Shown here: piece after piece, positions 26,061 through 33,731 of the stretch
How the letters are laid out: each line of letters opens with the position of its first letter
How positions within the stretch are numbered: position 1 is the first letter of the stretch
Source: JAYWDA01 sp043779185
GTDB taxonomy: Bacteria > Bdellovibrionota > Bdellovibrionia > Bdellovibrionales > Bdellovibrionaceae
DNA: 64,000 nt
Assembly: GCA_043779185.1 (NCBI GenBank)
Contig: JAYWEQ010000156.1
Span: 1 to 64,000 of the forward strand
Direction: 5' to 3'
Notes under the pieces: model-generated
Databases searched by the model: none
What the model was told of the DNA's origin: nothing
The model's input: only the letters and a program-made list of their open reading frames with translations
Translations under genes and position numbers: made by a program

Positions 26061-26074
26061 TGACAAAATTGTCA
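26061..26074. promoter_or_regulatory. Inverted repeat TGACAA-AA-TTGTCA
   Basis: A 6-2-6 inverted repeat 18 bases before the cupin start, overlapping its leader. Related sequences occur before other genes in the window (TGACAAGATTGTCT at 48222 and TGACACTTTTGTCA at 49102), so it may be a regulator site. Identity of the regulator is unknown. Confidence 0.3.
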
Positions 26075-26091
26075 CAAGGAGATCTTAAATC

Positions 26092-26595
26092 TTGAACCAA
26101 AGACATTCACAAATAATTAATATATCTGAAGTTGAATCAACGGAATTCGGCAAGGGTCCTTTTGGATTCAAATCAAAAAGATTAGCGGCTCATGCTGGGG
26201 CGCAAGCCATCGCTTGCAACTGGTTCGAATTGGTTCCAGAAAAAACTGCTTTCCCCTTTCATTATCATGCAGGAATTGAGGAAAATATTTTCATCTTAAA
26301 TGGCACTGGAACTCTTAGAATTGGATCCAAGACAGTTGAGGTTAAACCAGGAGATTATATTTCTTTCCCAGTCGGGCCTGATTTTGCCCACTCTTTAAAA
26401 AATACTGGGCTGATGCCATTGCAGTATTTAGTGATTTCAAACAAAAGTCCTGTCGATGTTGTTGGTTATCCAGATTCAAAAAAGCTAGCTGTTTTAGCAA
26501 CTCCAAATGTAAATGAGTGGCCGCCTCACAGCGCATGGGTTAGGTTCATCATTAAAGAACAGCCGTCGGTTGATTACTTCGATGGAGAAGTTTAG
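26092..26595 (+). CDS. Cupin-domain protein
   Basis: A 167-residue single-cupin protein. The metal-binding motif 1 is PFHYHAGIEENIFILNGTG, with two His and a Glu, and motif 2 is PGDYISFPVGPDFAHSLKNTG with the third His. It starts with TTG behind AAGGAG. Similar cupins are annotated as possible sugar-isomerase or dioxygenase-like proteins, but no substrate can be assigned. Cytoplasmic. The preceding divergent gene codes for a basic protein, and a palindrome lies in the gap. Confidence 0.8.
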   Translation: MNQRHSQIINISEVESTEFGKGPFGFKSKRLAAHAGAQAIACNWFELVPEKTAFPFHYHAGIEENIFILNGTGTLRIGSKTVEVKPGDYISFPVGPDFAHSLKNTGLMPLQYLVISNKSPVDVVGYPDSKKLAVLATPNVNEWPPHSAWVRFIIKEQPSVDYFDGEV

Positions 26596-26670
26596 GGTCG
26601 TCGATTTGCCCCAACAAAAGTGACATTCTCCCCCGTTTGATCTTCTGCCTTTGATTGATCAGGTGATATC

Positions 26671-26682
26671 CAGGGGCCCCTG
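26671..26682. repeat. GC-rich 12-base perfect palindrome
   Basis: CAGGGGCCCCTG is a perfect palindrome standing out in an AT-rich gap, about 47 bases before the hemerythrin start and followed by TTTT. Without a loop it is a poor terminator; it could be a protein site. Confidence 0.3.
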
Positions 26683-26728
26683 TTTTGCAGCCAGTAAAAG
26701 AATCTGCAACCTTTAGATGGGAGTCTTT

Positions 26729-27328
26729 ATGCAAAATGACAATGTTTCTATTTCAGGAATTAAAGGAATGCTTCATAATTTTAAAAGGACCTTCGAAGGA
26801 GATCCTTTATCTCTGCAAGAAATCCGAAATGGTTTGAAAGAGGATCAGCAAACAAATTCAGATTTTATTGATTTATTAGAAAAACATCATGATTACCTTG
26901 AAGAATCAGCTTCAGTTTTAACTGATAATGAGGCTTCCTTCGCAGATAAACAGGCTCACTTAGGGCGCTTTATTCACCTTTTAAATATGCATGGCAAAGC
27001 TGAGGAAGAAACTTTGTATGTCAGTCTTAGGCTTGCTTCTGAAAAAGAAGCTCGATTAGAGGGACTGGCTGGACAGGATGAGCACGATGTCGCATTCCTG
27101 CTGGCCAAGCAATTGAAGGCCATGAATTTTGAAATATCATGGTCTGAAGAAATTGATGCTAAAGCAAAGGTCTTAGCCAACCTAGTTCTAAATCATATTA
27201 AGGAAGAGGAAACCGAGATGTTTACAATTGCTGAAAATGCGATTGAACCATTAAAAATGCGTGTCATTTCTGGATTTTATTTAGAAAAATGTAAGGCCTA
27301 CCTAGATCAAGAACTGATGGCTTTGTGA
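26729..27328 (+). CDS. Hemerythrin-like domain protein
   Basis: A 199-residue helical-bundle protein with the HHE/hemerythrin pattern: His pairs with nearby Glu in EKHHDYLEESAS, LNMHGKAEEETLY, GQDEHDVAF and NHIKEEETEMF. Such proteins bind a di-iron centre and sense or bind O2 or NO in the cytoplasm. The ATG at 26729 has TGGGAG upstream. Bdellovibrio-type genomes have several hemerythrin proteins, and a second one (49543) is in this window. The exact function is unknown. Confidence 0.83.
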   Translation: MQNDNVSISGIKGMLHNFKRTFEGDPLSLQEIRNGLKEDQQTNSDFIDLLEKHHDYLEESASVLTDNEASFADKQAHLGRFIHLLNMHGKAEEETLYVSLRLASEKEARLEGLAGQDEHDVAFLLAKQLKAMNFEISWSEEIDAKAKVLANLVLNHIKEEETEMFTIAENAIEPLKMRVISGFYLEKCKAYLDQELMAL

Positions 27329-27338
27329 CAAAAACGTC

Positions 27339-27974
27339 TTATTTCTTAGGTCTTTCCGCCTTTTGTTTTTCTTGTATAAAGTAGCGCAAACCTAACAGAG
27401 CTCCGTAATGGTCGGCACTTTCGTGCTCTTGGCTGGTGACAGAGCGCGAATATCTTAGGTCGATGACAGCAGCGAAGCGATCGTGGCTCCAGACTTCAGC
27501 CTGCAAAGCGCCATCAAATCCATATTCAGTTTTATCACGAGCCGAAGTTGTGGGCTCGTCGACGCCATGAAAATCACTGTGGGTGATCTCGATATCTCCT
27601 AAAGAATAGGCTGAGAAAAAAGACAGCGATGTCGATAAATAAGAAGTCAGCCAATAACGGTAGCCCATAGTGACGTGAATCAACTGGGTTTTTTCAGCCA
27701 GATAATTTCCATACCGCTCGCGAAAATAAATTTTATTAAGATAAAATATTCCGATTTCAAGGCTGCCGTGGTCACTAATGTCGCCAATAGCCATCAAAGT
27801 CAGGCCTGATAAATAAGGAGAAGTGGCGCCAGAAGTTGATCCCGCGAAGCTTGTCTTGTAAAAAAATGGTCCAAAAATCGCCGAAACATTGCCTTCTTTG
27901 GCAGTATAGGCAAAGGTCTTTCCAGAAATTAGAAAAAACAAAACAATTAATAAAGTCTTTAAAACGCTTAACAT
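27339..27974 (-). CDS. Outer-membrane barrel protein
   Basis: A 211-residue exported protein with a signal peptide (VLKTLLIVLFFLISGKTFA) and alternating strands: NVSAIFGPFFYKTSFAG, GSLEIGIFYLNKIYF, LIHVTMGYRYWLTSYLSTSLSFFSAYSL, FAAVIDLRYSRSV and YGALLGLRYFIQEKQK. The pattern of aromatic-girdled strands predicts an eight- or ten-stranded barrel. It ends close to the convergent hemerythrin gene. No enzymatic motif is seen. Confidence 0.7.
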   Translation of the reverse strand: MLSVLKTLLIVLFFLISGKTFAYTAKEGNVSAIFGPFFYKTSFAGSTSGATSPYLSGLTLMAIGDISDHGSLEIGIFYLNKIYFRERYGNYLAEKTQLIHVTMGYRYWLTSYLSTSLSFFSAYSLGDIEITHSDFHGVDEPTTSARDKTEYGFDGALQAEVWSHDRFAAVIDLRYSRSVTSQEHESADHYGALLGLRYFIQEKQKAERPKK

Positions 27975-28030
27975 GAGGCAAGATTAAGAGCTGGCTCCAA
28001 AAATTCAATCAAAATCGAAAAAGGAAACAT

Positions 28031-28981
28031 TTGTCTCACTTTTTTTCAAAGCTAAAGATTTCTAAGTTGAAAAAAATCTCCTTGGGAGTCTTGATAATTT
28101 TATTTTGTCAGCACGGTTTAGCTGCTGGAGCGCCCGACGAGACTTTAGAAGAAAAATTCATTGAGGGCGATATCATAATCTCTGAATGGTTTGATGGTAT
28201 TGCGGATGGCATTGATTTATTTTTAGTAAGAAAAAGAATCACCCATAGAAGAAATGAGACCAACGTCCGATTAACAAATTCGACTTATTATACGGAAGTT
28301 TCAGGCCTTACGAACTCTCCCAGTATCAGTGTTAATTTGCGTCTTCCGAATGTTGAAGAGTATTGGAATTTAAAGTTTACTAGTTATGATGAATCCAAAG
28401 ATCGTGGAGTGCGCAACAATCAACTTCGCACAACGGCCCCAGAAAAAAATTATGGAGCCACCGTGGGGCTTTTCAAAAAGCTGGGTGATGTTCGGACATC
28501 TTTTCAGCCCCGCATTGAATTGCGGGATCCTTTGAAAGTCGGGCATCTATTAGCTTTTGAAAGTTTAGCTGAATTTAAGACGTACCGTGTGAATCCACGA
28601 CTTGAATTTTACGCTAATCCTGACAAGGGAACTGGAATTTTTCAGGCTATAAATTTTAATTTTAGACTCTCAAAAGTTTTTTCGATAACACTAGTTAACG
28701 AGGCCGAGTATGAAGATAAAAAACATTTATATTCTGTCACTAACGGTGTTTCCTTGGGGCAAAGCGTGACCAAAAAATCTTCGCTGGCGTATGGCTTTTA
28801 TATAGGTTCGAATAATCAGCCCAACTATCATTTAGACTCTGAGACACTCGTTGTCAGCTGGGGCCACACCATTTATAATAAAATTCTTGATTACTCTATA
28901 TCCCCCCAATTAAGTTTTGTAAGAAATAACAATTTTACGGGGGTGCCGGGAATTTCCTTGGGCATTAATTTAAATTTTTAA
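28031..28981 (+). CDS. Putative outer-membrane protein
   Basis: A 316-residue exported protein. It starts at a TTG behind AAGGA and has a signal (LKKISLGVLIILFCQHGLAAGA). After a 'ADGIDLFLVRKRITHRRNET' stretch the protein is beta-rich: NVRLTNSTYYTEVSG, SISVNLRLPNVEEYWNLKF, FESLAEFKTYRVNPRLEFYA, SLAYGFYIGSNNQP and ending GVPGISLGINLNF, a barrel-like terminal strand. It probably lies in the outer membrane. No family is recognised. It is 20 bases upstream of the OYE-VF530 gene, same direction. Confidence 0.65.
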   Translation: MSHFFSKLKISKLKKISLGVLIILFCQHGLAAGAPDETLEEKFIEGDIIISEWFDGIADGIDLFLVRKRITHRRNETNVRLTNSTYYTEVSGLTNSPSISVNLRLPNVEEYWNLKFTSYDESKDRGVRNNQLRTTAPEKNYGATVGLFKKLGDVRTSFQPRIELRDPLKVGHLLAFESLAEFKTYRVNPRLEFYANPDKGTGIFQAINFNFRLSKVFSITLVNEAEYEDKKHLYSVTNGVSLGQSVTKKSSLAYGFYIGSNNQPNYHLDSETLVVSWGHTIYNKILDYSISPQLSFVRNNNFTGVPGISLGINLNF

Positions 28982-29000
28982 ATAGGAAGGAACTCAACTT

Positions 29001-30266
29001 TTGAAGGACTTATCAGAAAATCTCTTTGAACCATTTAAGTTGGGTCCCTTCCTCTTGGCAAATCGGATTGTAATGGCGCCCCTTACTCGTTGCCGGGCCG
29101 GGCAAGGGGATACACCAGGACCTTTAAATGCAGAATATTATGTGCAAAGAGCCTCGGCCGGTTTAATCATCAGTGAGGCGACAAATATTTCCCAAGAAGG
29201 TAAAGGCTATGCCTTCACGCCGGGAATTTATACGGCTCAGCAGGTTCAAGGATGGCGACTGGTCACAGATGCAGTTCATCAGGCTAAAGGCTTAATTTTT
29301 TGTCAGCTTTGGCATGTTGGAAGAATTTCTCATCCGTCGATGCAGCCCGCACAAAAAACTTATACCGAATCAGGCTTGCAAGACTGTGTAACTCCTCGTG
29401 CCCTCGAAACCCAAGAAATTCCACGGTTGATTGAAGACTATAAAATAGCTGCTAAATGTGCGATGCAGGCGGGCTTTGATGGGGTTGAAATACATGCAGC
29501 TAATGGCTACTTGCTGCAGCAGTTTTTGGGACAGAAAACAAATTTTCGCACGGATCAATACGGCGGAAGCCTAGAAAATCGAGCTCGACTAGTCCTAGAA
29601 ATAAGTCAGGCGATCGTAGAAATTTGGGGCGGCGACCGGGTTGGAATTCGCTTTTCACCCGTCAGTCCAGCCAATGATATGTGCGAAAAGGATACCTTTG
29701 GAATGTACTCATATCTTGCGGAAAAACTAAATCCCCTAGATTTGGCTTACGTTCACATTGTTGAAGGTGCGACGGTGGGCGACCGAAACTTTAATCCCGA
29801 CTTTGATTTCAAACTTTTGAAGAAAAAATTCCAAGCTCAATATATTGCCAACAATGGATATACTTTGGACTTAGCCCTGCAAGCCCTGAAAAATCAATCT
29901 GCGGATCTGATTTGTTTTGGAAAACCATTTATTTCAAATCCCGATTTAGTCGCACGTTTAAAGACAAAAGCCCCTTTAAATGAATTAAAAACAGATTTTC
30001 TTTATGGCGGAGGGGCCGAAGGCTATACTGACTATCCAGTTCTAAAATCAAAGGATCCTCTGTCTGGAATTACCCTAGAAATGATGCTTCACCAGCTCGT
30101 TGATCACTATGGCTGGGAGGGCCTAGCGCAAGATATTCACATCAACTGTTTTCAATTTGAGCCAAGCATTAATTCGAGCCTTAAGTTTTTAAGACGAACA
30201 CCCTGGGCTCGAGGCCAGGTCGAAGAGCTTTTTAAGATTTATTTGCGTCACAAAAAAACAAATTAA
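29001..30266 (+). CDS. Old Yellow Enzyme fused to VF530 domain
   Basis: A 421-residue fusion. Residues 1-~345 are an FMN ene-reductase of the NemA/OYE family: MAPLTRCRAGQGDTP, the HAANGYLLQQFLGQKTN motif and QYGGSLENRARLVLEI. The last ~70 residues (from 351) are a VF530/DUF2132 domain: LEMMLHQLVDHYGWEGL, INCFQFEPSINSSLKFLRR and TPWARGQVEELF. VF530 proteins are normally ~75-residue stand-alone proteins, thought to bind DNA from structural work. The junction is seamless within one frame, with no linker change. TTG start behind AGGAAGG. The role of the fusion is unknown. Confidence 0.9.
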   Translation: MKDLSENLFEPFKLGPFLLANRIVMAPLTRCRAGQGDTPGPLNAEYYVQRASAGLIISEATNISQEGKGYAFTPGIYTAQQVQGWRLVTDAVHQAKGLIFCQLWHVGRISHPSMQPAQKTYTESGLQDCVTPRALETQEIPRLIEDYKIAAKCAMQAGFDGVEIHAANGYLLQQFLGQKTNFRTDQYGGSLENRARLVLEISQAIVEIWGGDRVGIRFSPVSPANDMCEKDTFGMYSYLAEKLNPLDLAYVHIVEGATVGDRNFNPDFDFKLLKKKFQAQYIANNGYTLDLALQALKNQSADLICFGKPFISNPDLVARLKTKAPLNELKTDFLYGGGAEGYTDYPVLKSKDPLSGITLEMMLHQLVDHYGWEGLAQDIHINCFQFEPSINSSLKFLRRTPWARGQVEELFKIYLRHKKTN

Positions 30267-30317
30267 CATCTACAGTTTAAGAGGTAAGATGTCAGCTACA
30301 AACCCGAGGGAGACCCA

Positions 30318-30824
30318 ATGTTATATGAAGTGACGATTCCACAGTTTTCTAAAATGCTCCTGAATCTAAATGTAATTTTAGATAAAGCAGCAAAACACGC
30401 GGAAGCTAAAAAGTTCGAGGTCGATATCTTACTCAATTCCCGCTTGGCTCCTGATCAGTTCAACTTGATTCGCCAAGTTCAGATTGCTTGTGATACGGCT
30501 AAACTTGCGGCCTCAAGGCTAACGGGAAAAGATGCACCGGTTCATGAAGATAATGAAAAGACTCTTTCAGATTTGCGAGCCCGCATTCAGCAGACGGTGT
30601 CCTACTTAAATAACTTCACGGCCAAAGATTTCGAAGGCGCAGAAGAAAAAAGAATCACCCAGCCGCGCTGGGAGGGAAAATATCTTTTAGGGTTCGAGTT
30701 CGCAAATCAACATGCGTTGCCTAATTTATATTTTCATATCACAACCGCTTATGCTATTTTGCGCCACAACGGCGTCGATGTAGGTAAAAAAGATTACTTG
30801 GGCGAAATGCACTATAAAAAATAA
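30318..30824 (+). CDS. DUF1993 family protein
   Basis: A 168-residue helical protein of the uncharacterised DUF1993 family: LYEVTIPQFSKMLLNLNVIL, LAPDQFNLIRQVQIACDTAK and the His-rich C-terminus FANQHALPNLYFHITTAYAILRHNGVDVGK. The fold is a DinB-like four-helix bundle. RBS GAGGGAG precedes the ATG. It is the last gene of the run from 28031 before a strong terminator, so likely expressed with the OYE fusion. Function unknown. Confidence 0.85.
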   Translation: MLYEVTIPQFSKMLLNLNVILDKAAKHAEAKKFEVDILLNSRLAPDQFNLIRQVQIACDTAKLAASRLTGKDAPVHEDNEKTLSDLRARIQQTVSYLNNFTAKDFEGAEEKRITQPRWEGKYLLGFEFANQHALPNLYFHITTAYAILRHNGVDVGKKDYLGEMHYKK

Positions 30825-30836
30825 ATTCTTTTATAG

Positions 30837-30876
30837 GCTGGCTTGATTTAAAAGCCAGCTGATCCCTTTTTTGACA
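30837..30876 (+). terminator. Rho-independent terminator
   Basis: GCTGGCTT and AAGCCAGC form an eight-base stem with a short AT loop, followed a few bases on by six T. It ends the 28-31 kb transcript. Confidence 0.75.
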
Positions 30877-30991
30877 GATTTCCCACTTTTCTGACAATGG
30901 AAGCATTAACTGCTTTTGTATTTTTCATGTTTAATCCCCTCATTGAAGCAAATTAAAAATTCGCGATGATGCGACAATGAAGGAGAATAAA

Positions 30992-31495
30992 ATGAAAAAG
31001 ACAATCGTAGGTTTATTGATGATCCTTGTTTCCACTGGACTTACAGCTCAGGCGGCTGAGACCAATGAGTTAAAGCAACCTTTGTTTGAATGTGCGCTGA
31101 CTTTTAAAGCCCATGGCGGTGGAATTCAGCTGATTGTCGGTTCTTTTAAATTACAAGGTCCGGGAAAAATTCATTGCCGTGATATCGCAGGAAACGAGCA
31201 AGAGATGAATGTTAAAGTCACGTTGGGTGGTTCTCCGGTCGCTCCAAATATTGCTTTTGGAACTTTTAAAGTGGCGGCTGTGGCCTCTGGGATTGGTGTT
31301 GCTTCTGGTCCAGAAGCTTTATTGGGAACCTATTATACAGCAGGTGGGCGCGCCGCTTTTATTATTGGCGCAGGAACAAACTTAGCCGTGCATGGTGGGT
31401 CTGAAGCCTTAACCTTGAACTTGGGTCTTAGTCTTGAAAAGGGTGTTGGACTTCAAGTTGGTTTAAATCGAATGAAAATTGAGGCCGCTCAATAA
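30992..31495 (+). CDS. Periplasmic glycine-rich hypothetical protein
   Basis: A 167-residue exported protein: signal MKKTIVGLLMILVSTGLTAQAAE, then a beta-rich domain with FECALTFKAHGGGIQLIVG, IAFGTFKVAAVASGIGVASG and GGRAAFIIGAGTNLAVHGGSEA. The ATG at 30992 (AAGGAG upstream) is preferred over one 15 bases earlier. Repeated glycine-rich strands suggest a lipid- or cell-surface-associated fold. No family is recognised. Its own terminator follows. Confidence 0.6.
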   Translation: MKKTIVGLLMILVSTGLTAQAAETNELKQPLFECALTFKAHGGGIQLIVGSFKLQGPGKIHCRDIAGNEQEMNVKVTLGGSPVAPNIAFGTFKVAAVASGIGVASGPEALLGTYYTAGGRAAFIIGAGTNLAVHGGSEALTLNLGLSLEKGVGLQVGLNRMKIEAAQ

Positions 31496-31520
31496 ATAAA
31501 AATACAAAGAAGAATAAAAG

Positions 31521-31551
31521 ACTCAGCCGCAGGGATGCGGCCAGAGTTTTT
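31521..31551 (+). terminator. Rho-independent terminator
   Basis: ACTC-A-GCCGC pairs with GCGGC-CA-GAGT, followed by five T, 25 bases after the preceding stop. Confidence 0.8.
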
Positions 31552-31589
31552 GTCGTGACAAGGACTTTTTTTTTAATAGACTTGCCAGT

Positions 31590-32168
31590 ATGGCTCAGAA
31601 AAAATCTCAGACATCAAAAGACGAAAATTACTGGGCGGTTTTTGAAGCTGTGATTCGATTGGACTTTCAAAAGGGATCAATGTCCTGGAAAATATCTGAT
31701 ATTGCCCGCGCCTCTAAAGTTTCTCGAACTCTTATTTATTATTACTTTGGAAACTCTAAAGAGCATATCATGCAAACGGCGATTGATTTTTTGGGCGAAG
31801 AATATTTTGGCCTCAGTCATGCTCGAAAATCATTATGGCAAGACGGGCAAATTTTTGAAAGTCTGCTTGAAACCCGCAGGATGTGTCAGAGGGCTCCGTT
31901 TGTTCATTTTTTTTATATGACCCGGCGACATATGCAGAACCCCATCGGCGAACAGCTTCGAGAATTTGAAAAGCGCTTTCGACAAAAAATTTCAAAAGCC
32001 TACCCAAGAGCAACAAAGGAAGAAATTGAAGCGTTGGCGGCAGTTATTTTTGGTCTGGTCGCATCTCCTGACCTGAGCGAGATCGGCTTAAAAGTAGCCT
32101 TGAATATCATTAAAAGAAATTTAGAAATCAAAACTATAGATAGCACCAGCGCTGAGGGCCGTTCCTAG
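31590..32168 (+). CDS. TetR-family transcriptional regulator
   Basis: A 192-residue TetR-type repressor. The N-terminal HTH is WKISDIARASKVSRTLIYYYFGNSKEHIM, with the usual YYYF/FGNSKE ending of helix 3; the C-terminal ligand domain is less conserved. The target is unknown; genes immediately around it (a periplasmic protein and a membrane protein) are candidates. The start is an ATG without a clear Shine-Dalgarno, close to the preceding terminator. Its 3' end overlaps the convergent gene by 48 bases. Confidence 0.88.
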   Translation: MAQKKSQTSKDENYWAVFEAVIRLDFQKGSMSWKISDIARASKVSRTLIYYYFGNSKEHIMQTAIDFLGEEYFGLSHARKSLWQDGQIFESLLETRRMCQRAPFVHFFYMTRRHMQNPIGEQLREFEKRFRQKISKAYPRATKEEIEALAAVIFGLVASPDLSEIGLKVALNIIKRNLEIKTIDSTSAEGRS

Positions 32169-32441
32169 GGCATCAGCGATCAAATCTCCTTCGGAGGGCT
32201 TTTTGTCATAAGCATACTCTTTGGCAAAGCCGACGGACATGGTCACCAAACTTCCGTACAAAATGGATTCCCACTTAGAATACTGATGCTTTTCAAAAAT
32301 CAAAGTTGACGTCATGGCCAAGCCATAACTGACAGCCAGATGGGCTTGTTGATCGACTTTTCGAAGATCAAACTCATCGTCATAAGCATGTCCCAAAATA
32401 GGAATTAGACATATAATGCCCATCACCCAAAGATTTTTCAT
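32121..32441 (-). CDS. YfiM/DUF2279-like membrane-associated protein
   Basis: A 106-residue exported protein with a signal peptide (MKNLWVMGIICLIPILGHAYD), then DKVDQQAHLAVSYGLA-type residues (QQAHLAVSYGLAMTSTLIFE) and SVGFAKEYAYDKKPSEGDLIADALG. This D-x-x-x-H-x-x-V-S-Y...GKE...D-x-x-D-x-x-G layout is like YfiM lipoproteins and DUF2279 proteins. The ATG at 32441 lies directly after an AT-rich TATAGA and has no RBS, so a leaderless start is possible. Its 3' end overlaps the tetR gene. Confidence 0.6.
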   Translation of the reverse strand: MKNLWVMGIICLIPILGHAYDDEFDLRKVDQQAHLAVSYGLAMTSTLIFEKHQYSKWESILYGSLVTMSVGFAKEYAYDKKPSEGDLIADALGTALSAGAIYSFDF

Positions 32442-32732
32442 TCTATAAATATAGTCCAAATTTATAACTTTATAAAAGGAGGGATTGATCAAATGGTCGA
32501 CGTTTGAGGATAAATAGAAGGGATTTCGGTCCACCGACCCTCGACTTCAAGCCTTTCATATAACAATTCATTGAAAATTTGCTTTTATCAAAATCTGCCT
32601 ATATCCTTTATATATCAAGTTCGAACCACCCGAATCGTGGGTGAGGTTCTGTCAGTCTCAAGATTTCGATTCTGTTCTGTCTCTGTCTGGTAAGTGATTG
32701 GTTCTTTTGGCCTTCAAACTGGGAGATGAGCA
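32442..32732. other. Regulatory gap with hairpin
   Basis: Divergent promoter region between the YfiM-like and SlyD-like genes. An imperfect hairpin (GAAC-CACCC / GGGTG-AG-GTTC, 32623-32649) lies about 90 bases before the SlyD-like start, downstream of an AT-rich TTTATATATC stretch that could be a -10. No T-run follows, so it is a leader structure or site rather than a terminator. No gene is seen. Confidence 0.4.
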
Positions 32733-33203
32733 ATGGGTATTCAAGTCGTTTCGTTTCACTGTGTTCTGAAAAATAAATTGGGCCGAATCATCAGCTCGAC
32801 TTTCAATCAAAATGTGATGACCGATGGTCCCCGCGATGCAGACACTCTGACAGCTTTAGTGGAAGGTCTTCAGGGCCTTGAAAAAGGCGAAAAGCGTAAA
32901 ATTAGTTTAAGGGCAGACCAGGCCTATGGTTTTTATAATCCAAAGCTGGTGATGACCTGCCCTTTGGAAGAAATGATCGCCGAAACCCCTATAAAATTGG
33001 GCGAAAACGTCACCTATGTAAAAAATGGAAAACGAACTTCTTACCGAGTTATAGGCTTAACAACGGATTCCGTGACGCTGGATGCCAACCACCCTTTAGC
33101 TGGGCAAGATTTGGTCTTTGAGATCGAAGCTACCGAGGCTCGGGCGGCGACCCTTGAAGAGCTTGGTTGCATCGAAGTCGACACTGGTGCTCGTTTCCAC
33201 TGA
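32733..33203 (+). CDS. SlyD-like FKBP-type prolyl isomerase
   Basis: A 156-residue FKBP/SlyD-type peptidyl-prolyl isomerase. Core residues are seen in LVEGLQGLEKGEKRKISLRAD and AYGFYNPKLVMTCPLEEM, with an IF insertion domain around VTYVKNGKRTSYRVIG and the ending VTLDANHPLAGQDLVFEIEAT. It lacks the His-rich tail of true SlyD. Cytoplasmic. GGGAGATGAGCA precedes the ATG. A second SlyD-type gene (41257) with a His-rich tail is in this window. Confidence 0.88.
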   Translation: MGIQVVSFHCVLKNKLGRIISSTFNQNVMTDGPRDADTLTALVEGLQGLEKGEKRKISLRADQAYGFYNPKLVMTCPLEEMIAETPIKLGENVTYVKNGKRTSYRVIGLTTDSVTLDANHPLAGQDLVFEIEATEARAATLEELGCIEVDTGARFH

Positions 33204-33267
33204 AGCACCTAGATTTTTAAAAAAGAATGTGTATACTGCGCGCAAGTTGAACTGCTTGTTTCGAGTG

Positions 33268-33319
33268 TGAGGGTAATTGTTCCGATAGCCTCAGAGACGG
33301 CGCCCCTGGCCTTTGGAGG
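33268..33319 (+). promoter_or_regulatory. Possible leader switch of the RRM gene
   Basis: In the leader before the RRM gene, CCTCA (33289-33293) can pair either with TGAGG upstream (33268-33272) or with the GAGGT ribosome site (33316-33320). The pairings exclude each other, as in cold-shock or thermosensor leaders. A candidate -10 TATACT lies at 33232-33237, giving a leader of ~80 bases. Structure is inferred by eye. Confidence 0.35.
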
Positions 33320-33324
33320 TTATT

Positions 33325-33663
33325 ATGGGAAAGAAATTGTACGTAGGAAATATTCCTTATTCAGCAACAGAGCAAGTGCTCGTGGACACATTCGCAGAAT
33401 GTGGAACTGTTGAATCAGCAAAAATCATCACTGACCGTGATTCTGGACGCAGCAAAGGTTTCGCCTTTGTTGAAATGTCTAATGATACTGAGGCTCAAGA
33501 AGCTATCAATAAATTCAACGGTGCAGACTGGGACGGTCGTCCTATGACTGTTAACGAAGCAAAACCAATGGCTCCTCGCGAAGGCGGCGGCGGCGGCGGA
33601 CGTTCTGGTGGTGGTGGATTCGGTGGCGGCGGTCGCGGTGGCGGTGGCGGCGGACGTTACTAA
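33325..33663 (+). CDS. RRM RNA-binding protein with Gly-rich tail
   Basis: A 112-residue RRM protein like bacterial cold-inducible Rbp proteins. RNP2 is KLYVGNIP and RNP1 is KGFAFVEM; the fold runs to MTVNEAKPM. The C-terminal ~30 residues are a low-complexity Gly/Arg tail rich in GGGGGR, which aids RNA binding. The ATG at 33325 has TTTGGAGG upstream; an in-frame upstream codon would add four residues. The leader can form alternative structures hiding the ribosome site. It is followed by a perfect terminator. Confidence 0.92.
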   Translation: MGKKLYVGNIPYSATEQVLVDTFAECGTVESAKIITDRDSGRSKGFAFVEMSNDTEAQEAINKFNGADWDGRPMTVNEAKPMAPREGGGGGGRSGGGGFGGGGRGGGGGGRY

Positions 33664-33702
33664 TTAGTAACTGAACCGAAATTTAATCTAAAAGTTAAAT
33701 GT

Positions 33703-33731
33703 AAAAAATCAGCTCAAAAGGCTGATTTTTT
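33703..33731. terminator. Bidirectional terminator
   Basis: AAAAAATCAGC and GCTGATTTTTT form a perfect 11-base stem with a seven-base loop, with T-runs on both strands. It serves the RRM gene and the convergent antiporter gene. Confidence 0.85.
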
